A stretch of DNA of 64,000 bases from Usitatibacter palustris. GTDB taxonomy: Bacteria > Pseudomonadota > Gammaproteobacteria > Burkholderiales > Usitatibacteraceae. How positions within the stretch are numbered: the stretch's first letter is position 1; the number at the start of each line of letters is the position of its first letter. The translations under genes were made by a program, and so were the position numbers. The stretch is taken from assembly GCF_013003985.1 (NCBI RefSeq), contig NZ_CP053073.1:2170001-2234000 (forward strand), in the 5' to 3' direction. Shown here piece after piece: positions 21,301 to 29,223 of this stretch. Below the pieces are notes generated by a model. That model was not told where the DNA came from and did no database searches. It saw only the letters and a list, made by a program, of their open reading frames with translations.

Positions 21301-21840
21301 CGCACCGGCAAGCCGTACAGCTGGACCTACGCCAACGACGCGAACGGCGACGGCATCTTCGGCAACGACCTGCTGTTCGTCCCGCGCGAGTTCGGTTCGG
21401 GCGAGGTGATCTTCCTGGGCGACACCGCGACCAACCGGTCGACGGAACAGCGCTTCTGGGACATCGTCGGCGCCAACGGCTCGCTGTCGGAGAACACCGG
21501 CAAGGTCGTGGAGCGCAACAGCGCGTTCTCGCCGTGGACGAACAACATCGACTTCCGCTTCGCGCAGGAGCTCCCGGGCTTCATGTCGACGCACAAGACG
21601 GTGATCTCGTTCGACATCCTCAACTTCGGCAACCTGCTCAACAAGAAGTGGGGCCGCATCGACGAGATGGCGTTCATGGGCCAGGGAGGGCAGATCCGCA
21701 CGTTCGTGAACTTCGTGGGTATCGACCCGGCGAGCGGAAAGTACATCTACTCCGTGCGTAACCCCGACGATTTCACCACGCGCCAGGCGCGGGGCGAATC
21801 GCAGTGGGCCATGCAGGTGACGTTCCGCTACGAGTTCTAA
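18394..21840 (+). CDS. TonB-dependent receptor, Oar-like, with carboxypeptidase-regulatory domain
   Basis: 1148 residues from the ATG preceded by AAAAGGGAGA. A signal peptide ends SSQAQ near residue 30. Residues about 35-115 form a CarboxypepD_reg-like beta-sandwich (SAVTGKVTTVDGKPIQGAAV), then a plug domain (about 125-235; IDGVNISDTFG) and a long beta-barrel ending in the terminal aromatic VTFRYEF. This layout is that of Oar-type outer-membrane receptors. Its ligand is unknown; following the nucleotide operon it might import nucleic-acid-derived oligomers, but this is only a guess. It has its own leader and terminator. Confidence 0.88.
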   Translation: MKIRTSHRMSRLAICVALALGAASISSQAQTTTSAVTGKVTTVDGKPIQGAAVTVRHVDSGSVANLVTDAEGRYSARGLRVGGPYTLTITKDGVTETRENVYLQLADTKEVDVRVGVAVQEKITVTASAGDDKFSASNMGTTTQIGKTELATLPSQQRNLQDYARVDPRVSQTDKERGEISVAGQNSRYNKISIDGVNISDTFGLEANTMPTLKQPVSIDAIESVQVNVSNYDVTQTGYTGGNINAVTKSGTNEFHGTATYVYRDDSMAGQRYNRATETYTDPPKFEEKLYGFTLGGPIIKDQLFFFVGYEELQSTRNAPDFGPIGSANGGIVAISPAAISAITALATSQYGIDLGTVSASGADLNVKDYLAKVDWNISAHHRANLRFTRTEQTEPIFQNFSATQVAASSNLWNQVKTLDTLVGQWFADWTPNLSTEVRLSSRDYHSEPENFASLPQQVFSFSGAVPANAPAGVNTGTRTFSTGTERSRHFNILDTKTNDLFVGATYVMGAHEIKGIVEYSDNKIYNAFLQDTKGNYTFSCVNSSATYTYTFGTINCGTATSAQVDAAILENYRIGRPSSYLVQVPVNAGGSINDGVASFHVKNEGFALQDTWQVDPRLTLQFGVRVDNPRMPQSPLKNDAAAAPLVPGTATSGGVVTARNSGGFGLDNTHTIDGETLFQPRFGFNYMLDMERPTQVRGGFGLFQGAAATVWLSNIYSNTGVATRVVGCGTSGFAACPSAGGIFRADPANQITSFPGSAPAANVDFLSTDMAQPAVWKLNIGFEHKLPWWDMVATVEYLYTKTDVGIYYQHLNLGAPTRTGTDGRPLFYTAAAYNPACWSSTGTRITTGGACAIDNRTRALSNPNFNNVLQATKTDEGKGQALTLALSGKAFQDVSWTLAYTYTEQTEASGLTSSVSNSNWQARASFDPNANEASNSSYLVKDRFNASLAWEKAFYKNFKSRVGFFYEGRTGKPYSWTYANDANGDGIFGNDLLFVPREFGSGEVIFLGDTATNRSTEQRFWDIVGANGSLSENTGKVVERNSAFSPWTNNIDFRFAQELPGFMSTHKTVISFDILNFGNLLNKKWGRIDEMAFMGQGGQIRTFVNFVGIDPASGKYIYSVRNPDDFTTRQARGESQWAMQVTFRYEF

Positions 21841-21860
21841 GTACCCGCAGCGAGCAGACG

Positions 21861-21891
21861 AGGGCCGTGACGCGAGTCACGGCCCTCTTTT
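21861..21891 (+). terminator. Rho-independent terminator after the TonB receptor gene
   Basis: A perfect 11-bp stem (AGGGCCGTGAC / GTCACGGCCCT) with GCGA loop is followed by CTTTT. It begins 20 bases after the receptor stop, and its T-run ends on the stop codon of the convergent MOSC gene. Confidence 0.92.
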
Positions 21892-22337
21892 CATTCGTCC
21901 GCGGCGAGGATCTTGTCGCCGACCCGCAGCTGGCCGCCGGTCACGATGCGGGCGCGCAGGCCGCCGCGATGCACGAAGAACTTCAGCGCCTCGCGATGCG
22001 TGTTGCGCATGAACTTGCCGCACGGCTCGCACAGCTCCAGCCCTTCCAACAGGGCCTCACCAATCCGGAAGCGCTTTCCCACCAGCGGGTTCAGCCGTAC
22101 GCCTTCGGTAACGATGTTGCGGCGGGGACTCTCCGGCGCCATGGCGAGACCCGTCTGCGCGGTGAACGCGGCGATCTCCTCGAGCTCGATGAAAGTGACC
22201 TGGCAATCCGGAGTCTTGCGGTTGCGCGCCTCGGCGTAGCGATCGCCCTCGAGGCCCTGCTCTTCCAGCGCCTCGACGTGCTCGACGGATTTCGCGGGCG
22301 CGTCCTTGAGCGGGGCGATGAAGATGTGGCGGATCAT
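21891..22337 (-). CDS. MOSC domain protein (YiiM-like)
   Basis: 148 residues from the ATG at 22337; an upstream extension through the tRNA-Cys gene is rejected. The MOSC core is seen: EALEEQGLEGDRYA, QVTFIELEEIAAF, the arginine block ESPRRNIVTEG and the conserved cysteine in ELCEPCGKF near residue 110. MOSC proteins carry sulfur or act on molybdenum cofactor and N-hydroxylated compounds; the specific role here is unknown. The gene lies just downstream of tRNA-Cys on the same strand and may be read from the same transcript. Confidence 0.85.
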   Translation of the reverse strand: MIRHIFIAPLKDAPAKSVEHVEALEEQGLEGDRYAEARNRKTPDCQVTFIELEEIAAFTAQTGLAMAPESPRRNIVTEGVRLNPLVGKRFRIGEALLEGLELCEPCGKFMRNTHREALKFFVHRGGLRARIVTGGQLRVGDKILAADE

Positions 22338-22371
22338 GTGCGTGACTTTCCCATGGTCGCCAAAAAAGGGA

Positions 22372-22445
22372 TGGAGGCAGGAGGCGGAATCGAACCGCCG
22401 TACACGGCTTTGCAGGCCGCTGCATGACCACTCTGCCATCCCGCC
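22372..22445 (-). tRNA. tRNA-Cys (GCA)
   Basis: 74 bases including an encoded CCA. The acceptor stem GGCGGGA pairs with TCCTGCC (one G-T), the discriminator is T as usual for Cys, the anticodon GCA is at 22413-22411, and the T-arm GGCGG-TTCGATT-CCGCC is complete. It lies between a small lipoprotein gene and the MOSC gene. Confidence 0.95.
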
Positions 22446-22488
22446 CGGGGTGGCGGCCCCGCGAAAGCGGAGCCTCTTGAAGCGAAGC

Positions 22489-22547
22489 GGGGGAAACCGG
22501 CCTGGCCGATTTCCCCCGGAAATTCTGTAGCAAATCGCCACAGAATT
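22489..22547. repeat. Two stem-loops upstream of tRNA-Cys
   Basis: Two inverted repeats lie between the small lipoprotein and tRNA-Cys: GGGGGAAA...TTTCCCCC with an inner CGG/CCG (22489-22517, one mismatch) and AATTCTGT...ACAGAATT (22521-22528 with 22540-22547). On the minus strand a TATAAT (22550-22545) overlaps the second one, so a tRNA-Cys promoter and leader may lie here. Neither hairpin has a T-run. Confidence 0.5.
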
Positions 22548-22562
22548 ATACACCCTGGGCGG

Positions 22563-22712
22563 TTACTCCCCGCGCGACATGACCCCGAGGTCGTCGTCCG
22601 AGTGCACCGCAAAGCCACCGTTGCCGTTGACATCCCCCGTCGTGGCACAACCCGTGGACAGGACGGCCGCGGCGAGCGCGGCGGCGACGGCGATTCGCTT
22701 GAGTACGTTCAT
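22563..22712 (-). CDS. Small lipoprotein, unknown function
   Basis: 49 residues from an ATG with a strong AAGGAG six bases upstream. The N-terminus is a lipoprotein signal with lipobox LSTGC, giving a mature peptide of only about 29 residues, polar and acidic at the end (HSDDDLGVMSRGE). No family is recognised. Very small entericidin-like or stress lipoproteins have this size, but similarity beyond the lipobox is not evident. It sits between tRNA-Gly (with its terminator) and tRNA-Cys. Confidence 0.65.
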   Translation of the reverse strand: MNVLKRIAVAAALAAAVLSTGCATTGDVNGNGGFAVHSDDDLGVMSRGE

Positions 22713-22860
22713 GACTGGCTCCTTGATCGATTGGGGGAACAACACGGACAGGTTCGCCGATCGAGGGCTCGGGATCACGGAAGGATTTGGGGATGTTCTT
22801 GCGCTTTCTGCGGCGCGCGCACCGCCGGGTTGTCAGCGCGGTCGGGGCCGAAAAAGTCGC

Positions 22861-22893
22861 AAAGAAAAGGGGGAAGGGCCATGCCCTTCCCCC
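22861..22893 (-). terminator. Rho-independent terminator after tRNA-Gly
   Basis: On the minus strand a perfect 11-bp stem (GGGGGAAGGGC / GCCCTTCCCCC, 22893-22869, three-base loop) is followed by TTTTCTTT. It starts 12 bases after the tRNA-Gly 3' end and separates that gene from the lipoprotein. Confidence 0.9.
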
Positions 22894-22904
22894 TTCGGGT
22901 CATC

Positions 22905-22980
22905 TGGAGCGGCAGAAGAGTCTCGAACTCTCGACCTCAACCTTGGCAAGGTTGCGCTCTACCAACTGAGCTACTGCCGC
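22905..22980 (-). tRNA. tRNA-Gly (GCC)
   Basis: 76 bases with encoded CCA. The acceptor stem GCGGCAG pairs with CTGCCGC, the anticodon GCC is at 22947-22945 in loop TTGCCAA, and D and T arms are complete. It follows pgsA by 41 bases, the usual betaproteobacterial position. Confidence 0.96.
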
Positions 22981-22996
22981 AAAAAAACGAACCGAA

Positions 22997-23025
22997 ATTA
23001 TAGCCTTTTCCGGGGCTTGGCTCAA
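22997..23025 (-). promoter_or_regulatory. Sigma-70 promoter for tRNA-Gly
   Basis: On the minus strand TTGAGC (23025-23020) and a consensus TATAAT (23002-22997) are separated by 17 bases, placing the start about 10 bases before the tRNA. The -35 overlaps the 3' end of pgsA. Confidence 0.7.
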
Positions 23026-23594
23026 CTGCCCACGTTCGGGCGCAGCGCCGCCTTGAGATAGACCACCATCGACCAGAGCGTGATGAGGGCCGCGATCCAG
23101 ATCAGGACCCGCCCCACGGGATTGGTGTGGAAAAGCCCGAAGAGAACGCCGTCGAATAGCAGGAACGGGATCGCGACCAGCTGGGCGATGGTCTTCAACT
23201 TGCCGAAAATGTTGACCGCGACGTTCTTCGACTGGCCCACCTGCGCCATCCATTCGCGTAGCGCGGAGATGGTGATCTCCCGGCCGATGATGATGAGGGC
23301 GGCGAACGGGTCGACGAGGCCCTTCTCGGCGAGCACGATCAGCGCCGCGGCTACCATCAGCTTGTCGGCCACCGGGTCGAGGAATGCCCCGAATGGCGTG
23401 ACCTGGTTCCACTTGCGGGCGAGATAGCCGTCGGCCCAGTCGGTCACCGCCGCCGCGATGAAGATCCACATCGAGACCACGTTCGCCTGGCGTACCGTCA
23501 GCCAATCCTCCGGGAAATACAGCACCGCCACGAAAAGCGGAATGGCGACGATCCTCAGCCAGGTGAGGAAGTCGGGGAGGGTCAGTTTCTGCAC
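23022..23594 (-). CDS. pgsA: CDP-diacylglycerol-glycerol-3-phosphate 3-phosphatidyltransferase
   Basis: 190 residues from a GTG at 23594. The CDP-alcohol phosphotransferase motif is intact near residue 50: DWADGYLARKWNQVTPFGAFLDPVADK, quoted here in parts as DWADGYLAR and GAFLDPVADK. Several membrane helices are present. It makes phosphatidylglycerol phosphate at the inner membrane, the committed step to phosphatidylglycerol and cardiolipin. It follows uvrC by 13 bases, a conserved pair. No strong ribosome-binding site is visible, so translation probably depends on coupling. Confidence 0.95.
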   Translation of the reverse strand: MQKLTLPDFLTWLRIVAIPLFVAVLYFPEDWLTVRQANVVSMWIFIAAAVTDWADGYLARKWNQVTPFGAFLDPVADKLMVAAALIVLAEKGLVDPFAALIIIGREITISALREWMAQVGQSKNVAVNIFGKLKTIAQLVAIPFLLFDGVLFGLFHTNPVGRVLIWIAALITLWSMVVYLKAALRPNVGS

Positions 23595-23607
23595 GGGTTC
23601 GGGTTCG

Positions 23608-25422
23608 TCAGTGGAGCGCGTTGTAGATTCGCTCCGCGAGTTTACGGCTGATGCCTTCCACGCGTGCGAGATCCTCGACGCCGGCGGCCATCACCCCCTG
23701 CAGGCCGCCAAAGTGGGCCAGGAGCTGCTGGCGGCGCTTCGGCCCGACGGCATCGATTTCCTCGAGGGTCGATGCGCGCCGCGCCTTGCCGCGCTTGGCG
23801 CGATGGCCGGTGATCGCGAAGCGATGCGCCTCGTCGCGGATCTGCTGGATGAGGTGCAGCGCCGGATGCTCGGGCGGCAGGCGGCGCGCTTCCTCTTCCC
23901 CCGCGATGAAGAGCTGCTCGAGTCCGGGCTTGCGCTCCTCGCCCTTGGCCACACCCATCATCGGGATGTCGGACAGTCCCAGCTCGACCATGACGCCGCG
24001 CGCGGCCGAGAGCTGCCCCTTGCCGCCATCGATGAGGATGAGGTCGGGGACCTTGCCCTGCCCTTCGGCGAGCGGCCGGTAGCGAACGTTCAACGCATAG
24101 CGCATCGCGCCATAGTCATCGCCCGGCTCCACATCCTTCACGTTGTAGCGGCGGTACTCCGAGGTCTGCATCGCGCCCTTCTCGTACACGACGCACGAAG
24201 CGATCGGCGCTTCGCCCATGGTGTGGCTGATGTCGAAGCACTCGATGCGCGCGATCGGGGCGTCGGCGCCCATGAATTCCTGGAGCGCGAGGCCGCGCGC
24301 TTCCTGCGTGGCCTGCGCGGCAAGGCGCGCCGCCAGCGCGATCGCCGCGTTGTGCCGCGCGGTCTCGACCCAGAGCCGCGATTCGCCGATGGGCCGCGAG
24401 ATGACTTTCACCGCGTGCTCCGAAAGCGCGGCGAGCATCTCTTCGAGCGCGGCGGCATCTTCGAGCTCGAGCGTATCGGCAACGATTCGCGCGGGCACGG
24501 GCTGCTGGACGTAGTGCTGCGTGAGGAAGGCTTCCACGACGCTCGCGGCATCGCTGCCCGACGCGTTGACCGGGAAGAAGCAGCGGTCACCCAGGTGCCG
24601 GCCCGCCCGCACCATCGCGAGCGCGACACACCACACGCCCTGGCTCTCGACGGCGGCGACGATATCGACGTCACCCGCGCCGGCGGACTCCACCGCCTGC
24701 CCGGAGCGGATGCGCTGGAGCATCTGGATGCGATCGCGATACTGCGCCGCATCCTCGTAGCGAAGCTCGACGGCCGCGGTATCCATCTTGCGCATGAGGT
24801 CGGAGGTCACGACCTCGTCCTTGCCCTCGAGGAACTGGCGGGCCTGCTCGACGTCATGCTTGTACGCGCCCTCCTCGATCAGCCCGACGCACGGGCCCGA
24901 GCAGCGATGGATCTGATAGAGAAGGCACGGACGCGAGCGGTGCGAGAACACCGAGTCATCGCACGTTCGCAGCCGGAAGATCTTCTGCAGGTGACCGATC
25001 GTCTCGCGCACGGCCCACGAGCTCGGGAAGGGACCGAAGTAGCTGTTGCCCTTCTGCTGCACGCCGCGATAGAAGCGGATCTGCGGATACCTGTGGCCGG
25101 TGACGAGGATGTACCCGTAGCTCTTGTCGTCGCGGAACAGGACGTTGTAGCGCGGGTGCTGGCTCTTGATGAGGTTGTTCTCGAGCAGCAACGCGTCGGC
25201 TTCGGTGCGCGTGGTCGAAAACTCGGCCGCGCCGATCTGCGCCACCATCAGCGTGGTGCGCGGGCTCGGATGCGCCTTCTGGAAGTACGTGGAGACGCGC
25301 TTCTTGAGGTCCTTCGCCTTGCCGACGTAGATCAGGTCGCCGGTGGCATTGAAGAACTTGTAGATCCCGGGAAGGGTCGGGAGCGTCGCGACGAAGGCGG
25401 CGCTGTCGAAGGCCGCGGACAC
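23608..25422 (-). CDS. uvrC: Excinuclease ABC subunit C
   Basis: 604 residues, the family's usual length, from a GTG 10 bases after the nagZ stop; an open frame continues further upstream but lacks homology there. The N-terminal GIY-YIG nuclease shows LPGIYKFFN and LIYVGKAKDLKKRV. The UVR (UvrB-binding) segment follows near residue 205. The C-terminal RNase H-like nuclease shows ECFDISHTMGEA and ILIDGGKGQ, and helix-hairpin-helix repeats (IDAVGPKRRQQLL) end the protein. It makes the dual incisions in nucleotide excision repair. Confidence 0.96.
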   Translation of the reverse strand: MSAAFDSAAFVATLPTLPGIYKFFNATGDLIYVGKAKDLKKRVSTYFQKAHPSPRTTLMVAQIGAAEFSTTRTEADALLLENNLIKSQHPRYNVLFRDDKSYGYILVTGHRYPQIRFYRGVQQKGNSYFGPFPSSWAVRETIGHLQKIFRLRTCDDSVFSHRSRPCLLYQIHRCSGPCVGLIEEGAYKHDVEQARQFLEGKDEVVTSDLMRKMDTAAVELRYEDAAQYRDRIQMLQRIRSGQAVESAGAGDVDIVAAVESQGVWCVALAMVRAGRHLGDRCFFPVNASGSDAASVVEAFLTQHYVQQPVPARIVADTLELEDAAALEEMLAALSEHAVKVISRPIGESRLWVETARHNAAIALAARLAAQATQEARGLALQEFMGADAPIARIECFDISHTMGEAPIASCVVYEKGAMQTSEYRRYNVKDVEPGDDYGAMRYALNVRYRPLAEGQGKVPDLILIDGGKGQLSAARGVMVELGLSDIPMMGVAKGEERKPGLEQLFIAGEEEARRLPPEHPALHLIQQIRDEAHRFAITGHRAKRGKARRASTLEEIDAVGPKRRQQLLAHFGGLQGVMAAGVEDLARVEGISRKLAERIYNALH

Positions 25423-25432
25423 CGCCGGGCCT

Positions 25433-26458
25433 TCAGCCTTGGCGCACGCGCGCGAGGTTCTCGGCCGCCGCCAGGTAGGCCGCGCTCGCCTTGAGCGCGG
25501 CGGTGGAAATGGCCTTGCCGCGCATGCGGTCGAGGCGACGCACGAGCGTGGGCGCAACCGGGCGCCGCTCGAGACCTTCGAGCAGTGTGTCCTGCGCTCG
25601 GGGATCGTTGCAGATGAGGACCATGTCGCAGCCGGCGTTGAGCGCTGCATTCGCGCGCGCCACCATGCCCCCCGCGGTGCTCGCTCCCTCCATCGCGAGA
25701 TCGTCCGAGAAGATGAGGCCTTCGAAGCCCAACTTCTCGCGCAGGATCTTCTGCAGCCACACGCTCGAAAAACCCGCCGGCTTGGAATCGATCTTCGTGT
25801 AGATGACATGCGCGGGCATCATCCCGCCCATGCCCGAGCGCGCGAGGCGCTGGAAGGGAATGAGATCGCTGTGCGCGATCTCCGACATCGTGCGCGAGTC
25901 GGTGGGCACCTCCAGGTGCGAGTCGGCCTGCACGAAGCCGTGCCCCGGGAAATGCTTGCCCACGCTCGCCATGCCCGCGGCCTGCAGGCCCGCTTGCAGC
26001 GCCTCGGCCAGCACCGCGATGACGTTCGGATCCCGGTGCAGCGCGCGATCGCCGATCACGGCCGATTCGCCATGGTCCGCATCGAGCACCGGAGCAAATG
26101 TGAAATCGACGCCATGCGCCTGGAGCTCGCTGCCCATCACGAAGCCGCAGCCGCGCGCGGCGGCGAGCGCCTGCGCCGGATCGTGGTCCCAGAGCTGGCC
26201 GAGCTGGCGCATCGCGGGGATCGCCGTGAAACCGTGCTTGAAGCGCTGCACGCGGCCGCCTTCATGGTCGACCGCGATCAAGAGCGAAGGCTTGCGCAGC
26301 TCGCGGATCGAGTGCGTGAGCTGGATCAGTTGCAGCGGGGCTGCGAAATTGCGCGCGAAGAGGATGACGCCACCGACCTGCGGATGCTGCAGGCGCTCGA
26401 TGTCGTCGGGCGTCAGCTCGAGGCCCGCGACGTCCACCATGACCGGACCAAGCTTCAC
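25433..26458 (-). CDS. nagZ: Beta-N-acetylhexosaminidase (cell-wall recycling)
   Basis: 341 residues, glycoside hydrolase family 3, from a GTG overlapping the acpS stop (GTGA). The catalytic loop is seen in KHFPGHG followed by DSHLEVP (His-Asp pair), and the nucleophile region is FSDDLAMEGAS with Asp near residue 245. It removes GlcNAc from anhydromuropeptides in the cytoplasm during peptidoglycan recycling. It stands at its usual place after pdxJ-acpS. Confidence 0.95.
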   Translation of the reverse strand: MKLGPVMVDVAGLELTPDDIERLQHPQVGGVILFARNFAAPLQLIQLTHSIRELRKPSLLIAVDHEGGRVQRFKHGFTAIPAMRQLGQLWDHDPAQALAAARGCGFVMGSELQAHGVDFTFAPVLDADHGESAVIGDRALHRDPNVIAVLAEALQAGLQAAGMASVGKHFPGHGFVQADSHLEVPTDSRTMSEIAHSDLIPFQRLARSGMGGMMPAHVIYTKIDSKPAGFSSVWLQKILREKLGFEGLIFSDDLAMEGASTAGGMVARANAALNAGCDMVLICNDPRAQDTLLEGLERRPVAPTLVRRLDRMRGKAISTAALKASAAYLAAAENLARVRQG

Positions 26459-26841
26459 GACTTCTCCCCTTCCAGGATGACGGTTGCGACCGCGACACCC
26501 GCGTCGTCGGTCAGCGTGACATGGGACGCCGTCACGCCGCGTCCCGCAAGGTAGCGGGCCATGCCGGCGTTGGGCTGCAGGTTGGGCTTGCCGCTGGGAT
26601 CGCGCCCGACAGCCACCGAATGCCAGGTGAACGGCGTGCGGATGCCCGTGCCGATCGCCTTGGCGAAAGCTTCCTTCGCCGCGAAGCGCTTGGCGAGGTG
26701 GCTCGCCTTCTTGAGCGTGCGCTCGTAGCGCGGCCGCTCTTCGGGCGCGAGGATGCGGTTCACGAAGCGCGCGCCGAAGCGGTCGAGCGCCTTCGCGATG
26801 CGATCGATCGAGACCACGTCGGTGCCCAGGCCCTGGATCAC
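26455..26841 (-). CDS. acpS: Holo-[acyl-carrier-protein] synthase
   Basis: 128 residues from a GTG overlapping the pdxJ stop. The family motifs are [12 protein letters not shown] at the start (metal Asp) and [16 protein letters not shown] near residue 50 (metal Glu, coenzyme A site). It transfers 4'-phosphopantetheine from CoA to the acyl carrier protein. The C-terminal [18 protein letters not shown] block is complete. Confidence 0.95.
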   Translation of the reverse strand: MIQGLGTDVVSIDRIAKALDRFGARFVNRILAPEERPRYERTLKKASHLAKRFAAKEAFAKAIGTGIRTPFTWHSVAVGRDPSGKPNLQPNAGMARYLAGRGVTASHVTLTDDAGVAVATVILEGEKS

Positions 26842-27581
26842 TTGGCCTCCCGCATCAGGGCCTTCATCTCGCGCACCGCTTCGCGCATGCCGACGAACAC
26901 GGCGCGGCTCACGATGGCATGCCCGATGTGCAGCTCGCGGATGCCCGGGAGCGCGGCGACGGGCTGAACGTTGAAATAGTTGAGCGCGTGGCCCGCGTTG
27001 AAGCGCATGCCCGCCTTGCGGATCGCTTCGCCCGCCTTGCGGATCTTCTCGAGCTCCTTCACCACCGCGGGGCTCTCGGTGTCGCGTCCCTTCGAATGGA
27101 ACGCGTGCGCATAGGGACCGGTGTGGATCTCGCAGACGCGCGCGCCGACGCGTTCAGCCGCGGCGACCTGCTTGGGATCGGCGTCGATGAACACGCTCAC
27201 GACGATGCCCGCCTTGGCGAGCTTGTCGACCTGCTTCTTCACGCGCTTTTCCTGCGAGACGATGTCGAGGCCGCCTTCGGTGGTGACCTCCTCGCGGCCT
27301 TCGGGCACGAGCATCGCCATCTCGGGCTTGATGCGCGTGGCGATCGCGACCATCTCGTCGGTCGCGCCCATCTCGAAATTGAGCTTGATGTGCGTGAGCT
27401 CGCGCAGGCGCCGAACGTCTTCGTCCTGGATGTGGCGGCGGTCCTCGCGAAGATGCACGGTGATGCCATCCGCGCCGCCCAGGTGGGCTTCCACGGCCGC
27501 CCACACGGGGTCGGGCTCGTACGTGCGCCGCGCCTGGCGGATCGTCGCGATGTGGTCGATGTTGACGCCGAGCTCGATCAA
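26838..27581 (-). CDS. pdxJ: Pyridoxine 5'-phosphate synthase
   Basis: 247 residues from a TTG that overlaps the recO stop (TTGA). The family block [16 protein letters not shown] begins the protein, followed by [16 protein letters not shown] and later CEIHTGPYA and [10 protein letters not shown]. It condenses 1-deoxyxylulose-5-phosphate with aminoacetone phosphate in vitamin B6 synthesis. The order recO-pdxJ-acpS is widely conserved. The TTG start is well supported because homology begins at once after it. Confidence 0.95.
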   Translation of the reverse strand: MIELGVNIDHIATIRQARRTYEPDPVWAAVEAHLGGADGITVHLREDRRHIQDEDVRRLRELTHIKLNFEMGATDEMVAIATRIKPEMAMLVPEGREEVTTEGGLDIVSQEKRVKKQVDKLAKAGIVVSVFIDADPKQVAAAERVGARVCEIHTGPYAHAFHSKGRDTESPAVVKELEKIRKAGEAIRKAGMRFNAGHALNYFNVQPVAALPGIRELHIGHAIVSRAVFVGMREAVREMKALMREAK

Positions 27582-28333
27582 GCGCCTTCTCCGATGCGTT
27601 GCAGGTCTCGGACGAGGCTTCGCGTGGCGAGCTCTTCGCCGTCCAGGAAGTGGTTGATGATGAGGCGCATGAGGTGCTTCGCTTGCGCGCAGGTCGCGGG
27701 GTCGTCGAACTGGCCGCGCTCCAAATGTTGAAGCGTGAGTCCGCGCAATCTTACCGCATTCGCCCCCGGCTCCCGCCCCTCGGGCGCCGGAACCGGCCCC
27801 CTTTCCACGAGGTAGTGGTACTCGCGTTCGGCGACGATGGGCTCGTGGGTACCGGCCTCCCGTGCAAGCTCGAGCGCATAGCCGAGCTCGCGGAGCATCC
27901 GCACCTCGAAGCGCCGCAGCACCGGCTCGACGGCTTCGGGGGCGAGGCGCGTGGAGCGGGCCGCACCCTTCGAAAGCTCGCGCAGCGCGGAAATGGCGTC
28001 GTCGTACGCGGCAAACAGCGCCTCGTGCGGATCGTCGCGATGGGTGAGCTTGAGCAGAAGCTCATTGAGGTAGAAGGCGGCGAGCAACGCGGCGCCGGCA
28101 AGCGGCAGGCCCGGCCCGCCCGGCTCCGCGGTCTTGAGGGTCTTCAGCTCGCCGCGCCCGAACCAGTCGAGCGACAACGGCTGGAAGGGAACGAGCAGGC
28201 TGCGGTTGGCGGACTTCGGGCGACGCGCGCCCTTGGCGACGAGGCCCAGGCGCCCATGCGCCTCGGTCCACACTTGCAGGATGAGGCTGGTTTCCCGGTA
28301 CGGGTAGCTGTGCAGGACGTAGCCGCGGTCCAT
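27578..28333 (-). CDS. recO: DNA repair protein RecO
   Basis: 251 residues from the ATG at 28333 that overlaps the era stop (TGATG). The OB-fold start [16 protein letters not shown] and [12 protein letters not shown] are typical, followed by the helical domain. The zinc-finger cysteines of some RecO proteins are absent, as in many proteobacteria. RecO loads RecA at gaps with RecR. It is coupled to era and pdxJ. Confidence 0.93.
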   Translation of the reverse strand: MDRGYVLHSYPYRETSLILQVWTEAHGRLGLVAKGARRPKSANRSLLVPFQPLSLDWFGRGELKTLKTAEPGGPGLPLAGAALLAAFYLNELLLKLTHRDDPHEALFAAYDDAISALRELSKGAARSTRLAPEAVEPVLRRFEVRMLRELGYALELAREAGTHEPIVAEREYHYLVERGPVPAPEGREPGANAVRLRGLTLQHLERGQFDDPATCAQAKHLMRLIINHFLDGEELATRSLVRDLQRIGEGA

Positions 28334-29223
28334 CACTCGTAGCCGAATTGGCGCAGCATCGCCTCGTTGTCCGCCCAGCCGCTCTTCACGCGCACCCACA
28401 GCTCGAGGTGCACCTTGCCGCCGAACATCCCTTCCATCGCGTGGCGCGCCTCGGTGCCGATGCGCTTCAAGCTCTGGCCGCCTTCGCCGATCACGATCGC
28501 CTTCTGGTTGGGCTTGTCCACGTAGATCGTCGCGGCGATGCGCCGGAGGTTGCCCTCCTGCTCGAAGTTCTCGATCACGACGGCGGTCGAATACGGCAGC
28601 TCCTCGCCCAGCAACCGGAACAGGCGCTCGCGCACGAACTCGCCGGCCATGAAGCGCTCGGACTTGTCGGTGAACTCGTCGGCTTCGTAGACGGGCGGTG
28701 CGACGGGCAGGAACCGGCGGATCTCATCGAGCAGCGCCTTCACCTGCGTGCCCTTCTCCGCGCTCACCGGAACGAGTGCCGCGAAATCGCGGCGCGCATT
28801 CCATTCGGCAAGCACCTGCGCGAACTTCGCCTTGTCGCGGATGCGATCGACCTTGTTCAGCGCGAGAATCACCGGCACCTCGTCGGGCAGGAGGCTCAGC
28901 ACGGGCTCGTCGCGCTCGTCGGGCTTCCACGCCTCGACCACGAAGACGATGACGTCCACTTCGGACGCGACCTGGGTCACGGTGCGATTCAACACGCGGT
29001 TCAAGCCGCTCGCGTGCTGCTTCTGGAACCCGGGCGTGTCGACGAAGATGAACTGCGACTGCGCGTCGGTGAGGATGCCGTGGATGCGATGGCGCGTGGT
29101 CTGCGCCTTGCGCGAGGTGATCGCGACGTGCATTCCCACGAACTTGTTGAGCAGCGTCGACTTGCCGACGTTGGGGCGGCCGACGATCGCCACGGTACCG
29201 GTGCGGAATTCCTTGGCGCTCAT
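28333..29223 (-). CDS. era: GTPase Era
   Basis: 296 residues. G1 is GRPNVGKSTL near residue 15, the switch region KAQTTRHRIHGI follows, G3 is DTPGF and G4 is NKVD. The C-terminal KH domain (about 200-290) has VIGEGGQSLKRIG. Era binds the 3' end of 16S rRNA and assists small-subunit assembly at the membrane. It overlaps rnc by ATGA, the conserved rnc-era pair. Confidence 0.97.
   Translation of the reverse strand: MSAKEFRTGTVAIVGRPNVGKSTLLNKFVGMHVAITSRKAQTTRHRIHGILTDAQSQFIFVDTPGFQKQHASGLNRVLNRTVTQVASEVDVIVFVVEAWKPDERDEPVLSLLPDEVPVILALNKVDRIRDKAKFAQVLAEWNARRDFAALVPVSAEKGTQVKALLDEIRRFLPVAPPVYEADEFTDKSERFMAGEFVRERLFRLLGEELPYSTAVVIENFEQEGNLRRIAATIYVDKPNQKAIVIGEGGQSLKRIGTEARHAMEGMFGGKVHLELWVRVKSGWADNEAMLRQFGYE

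Noticed and set aside
22338-22553. Extension of the MOSC frame across tRNA-Cys
   Set aside because: The tRNA is complete and the family homology starts at the ATG at 22337.
22372-22980. Integrated element at the tRNA genes
   Set aside because: No integrase, no duplicated tRNA end and no foreign gene block was found.
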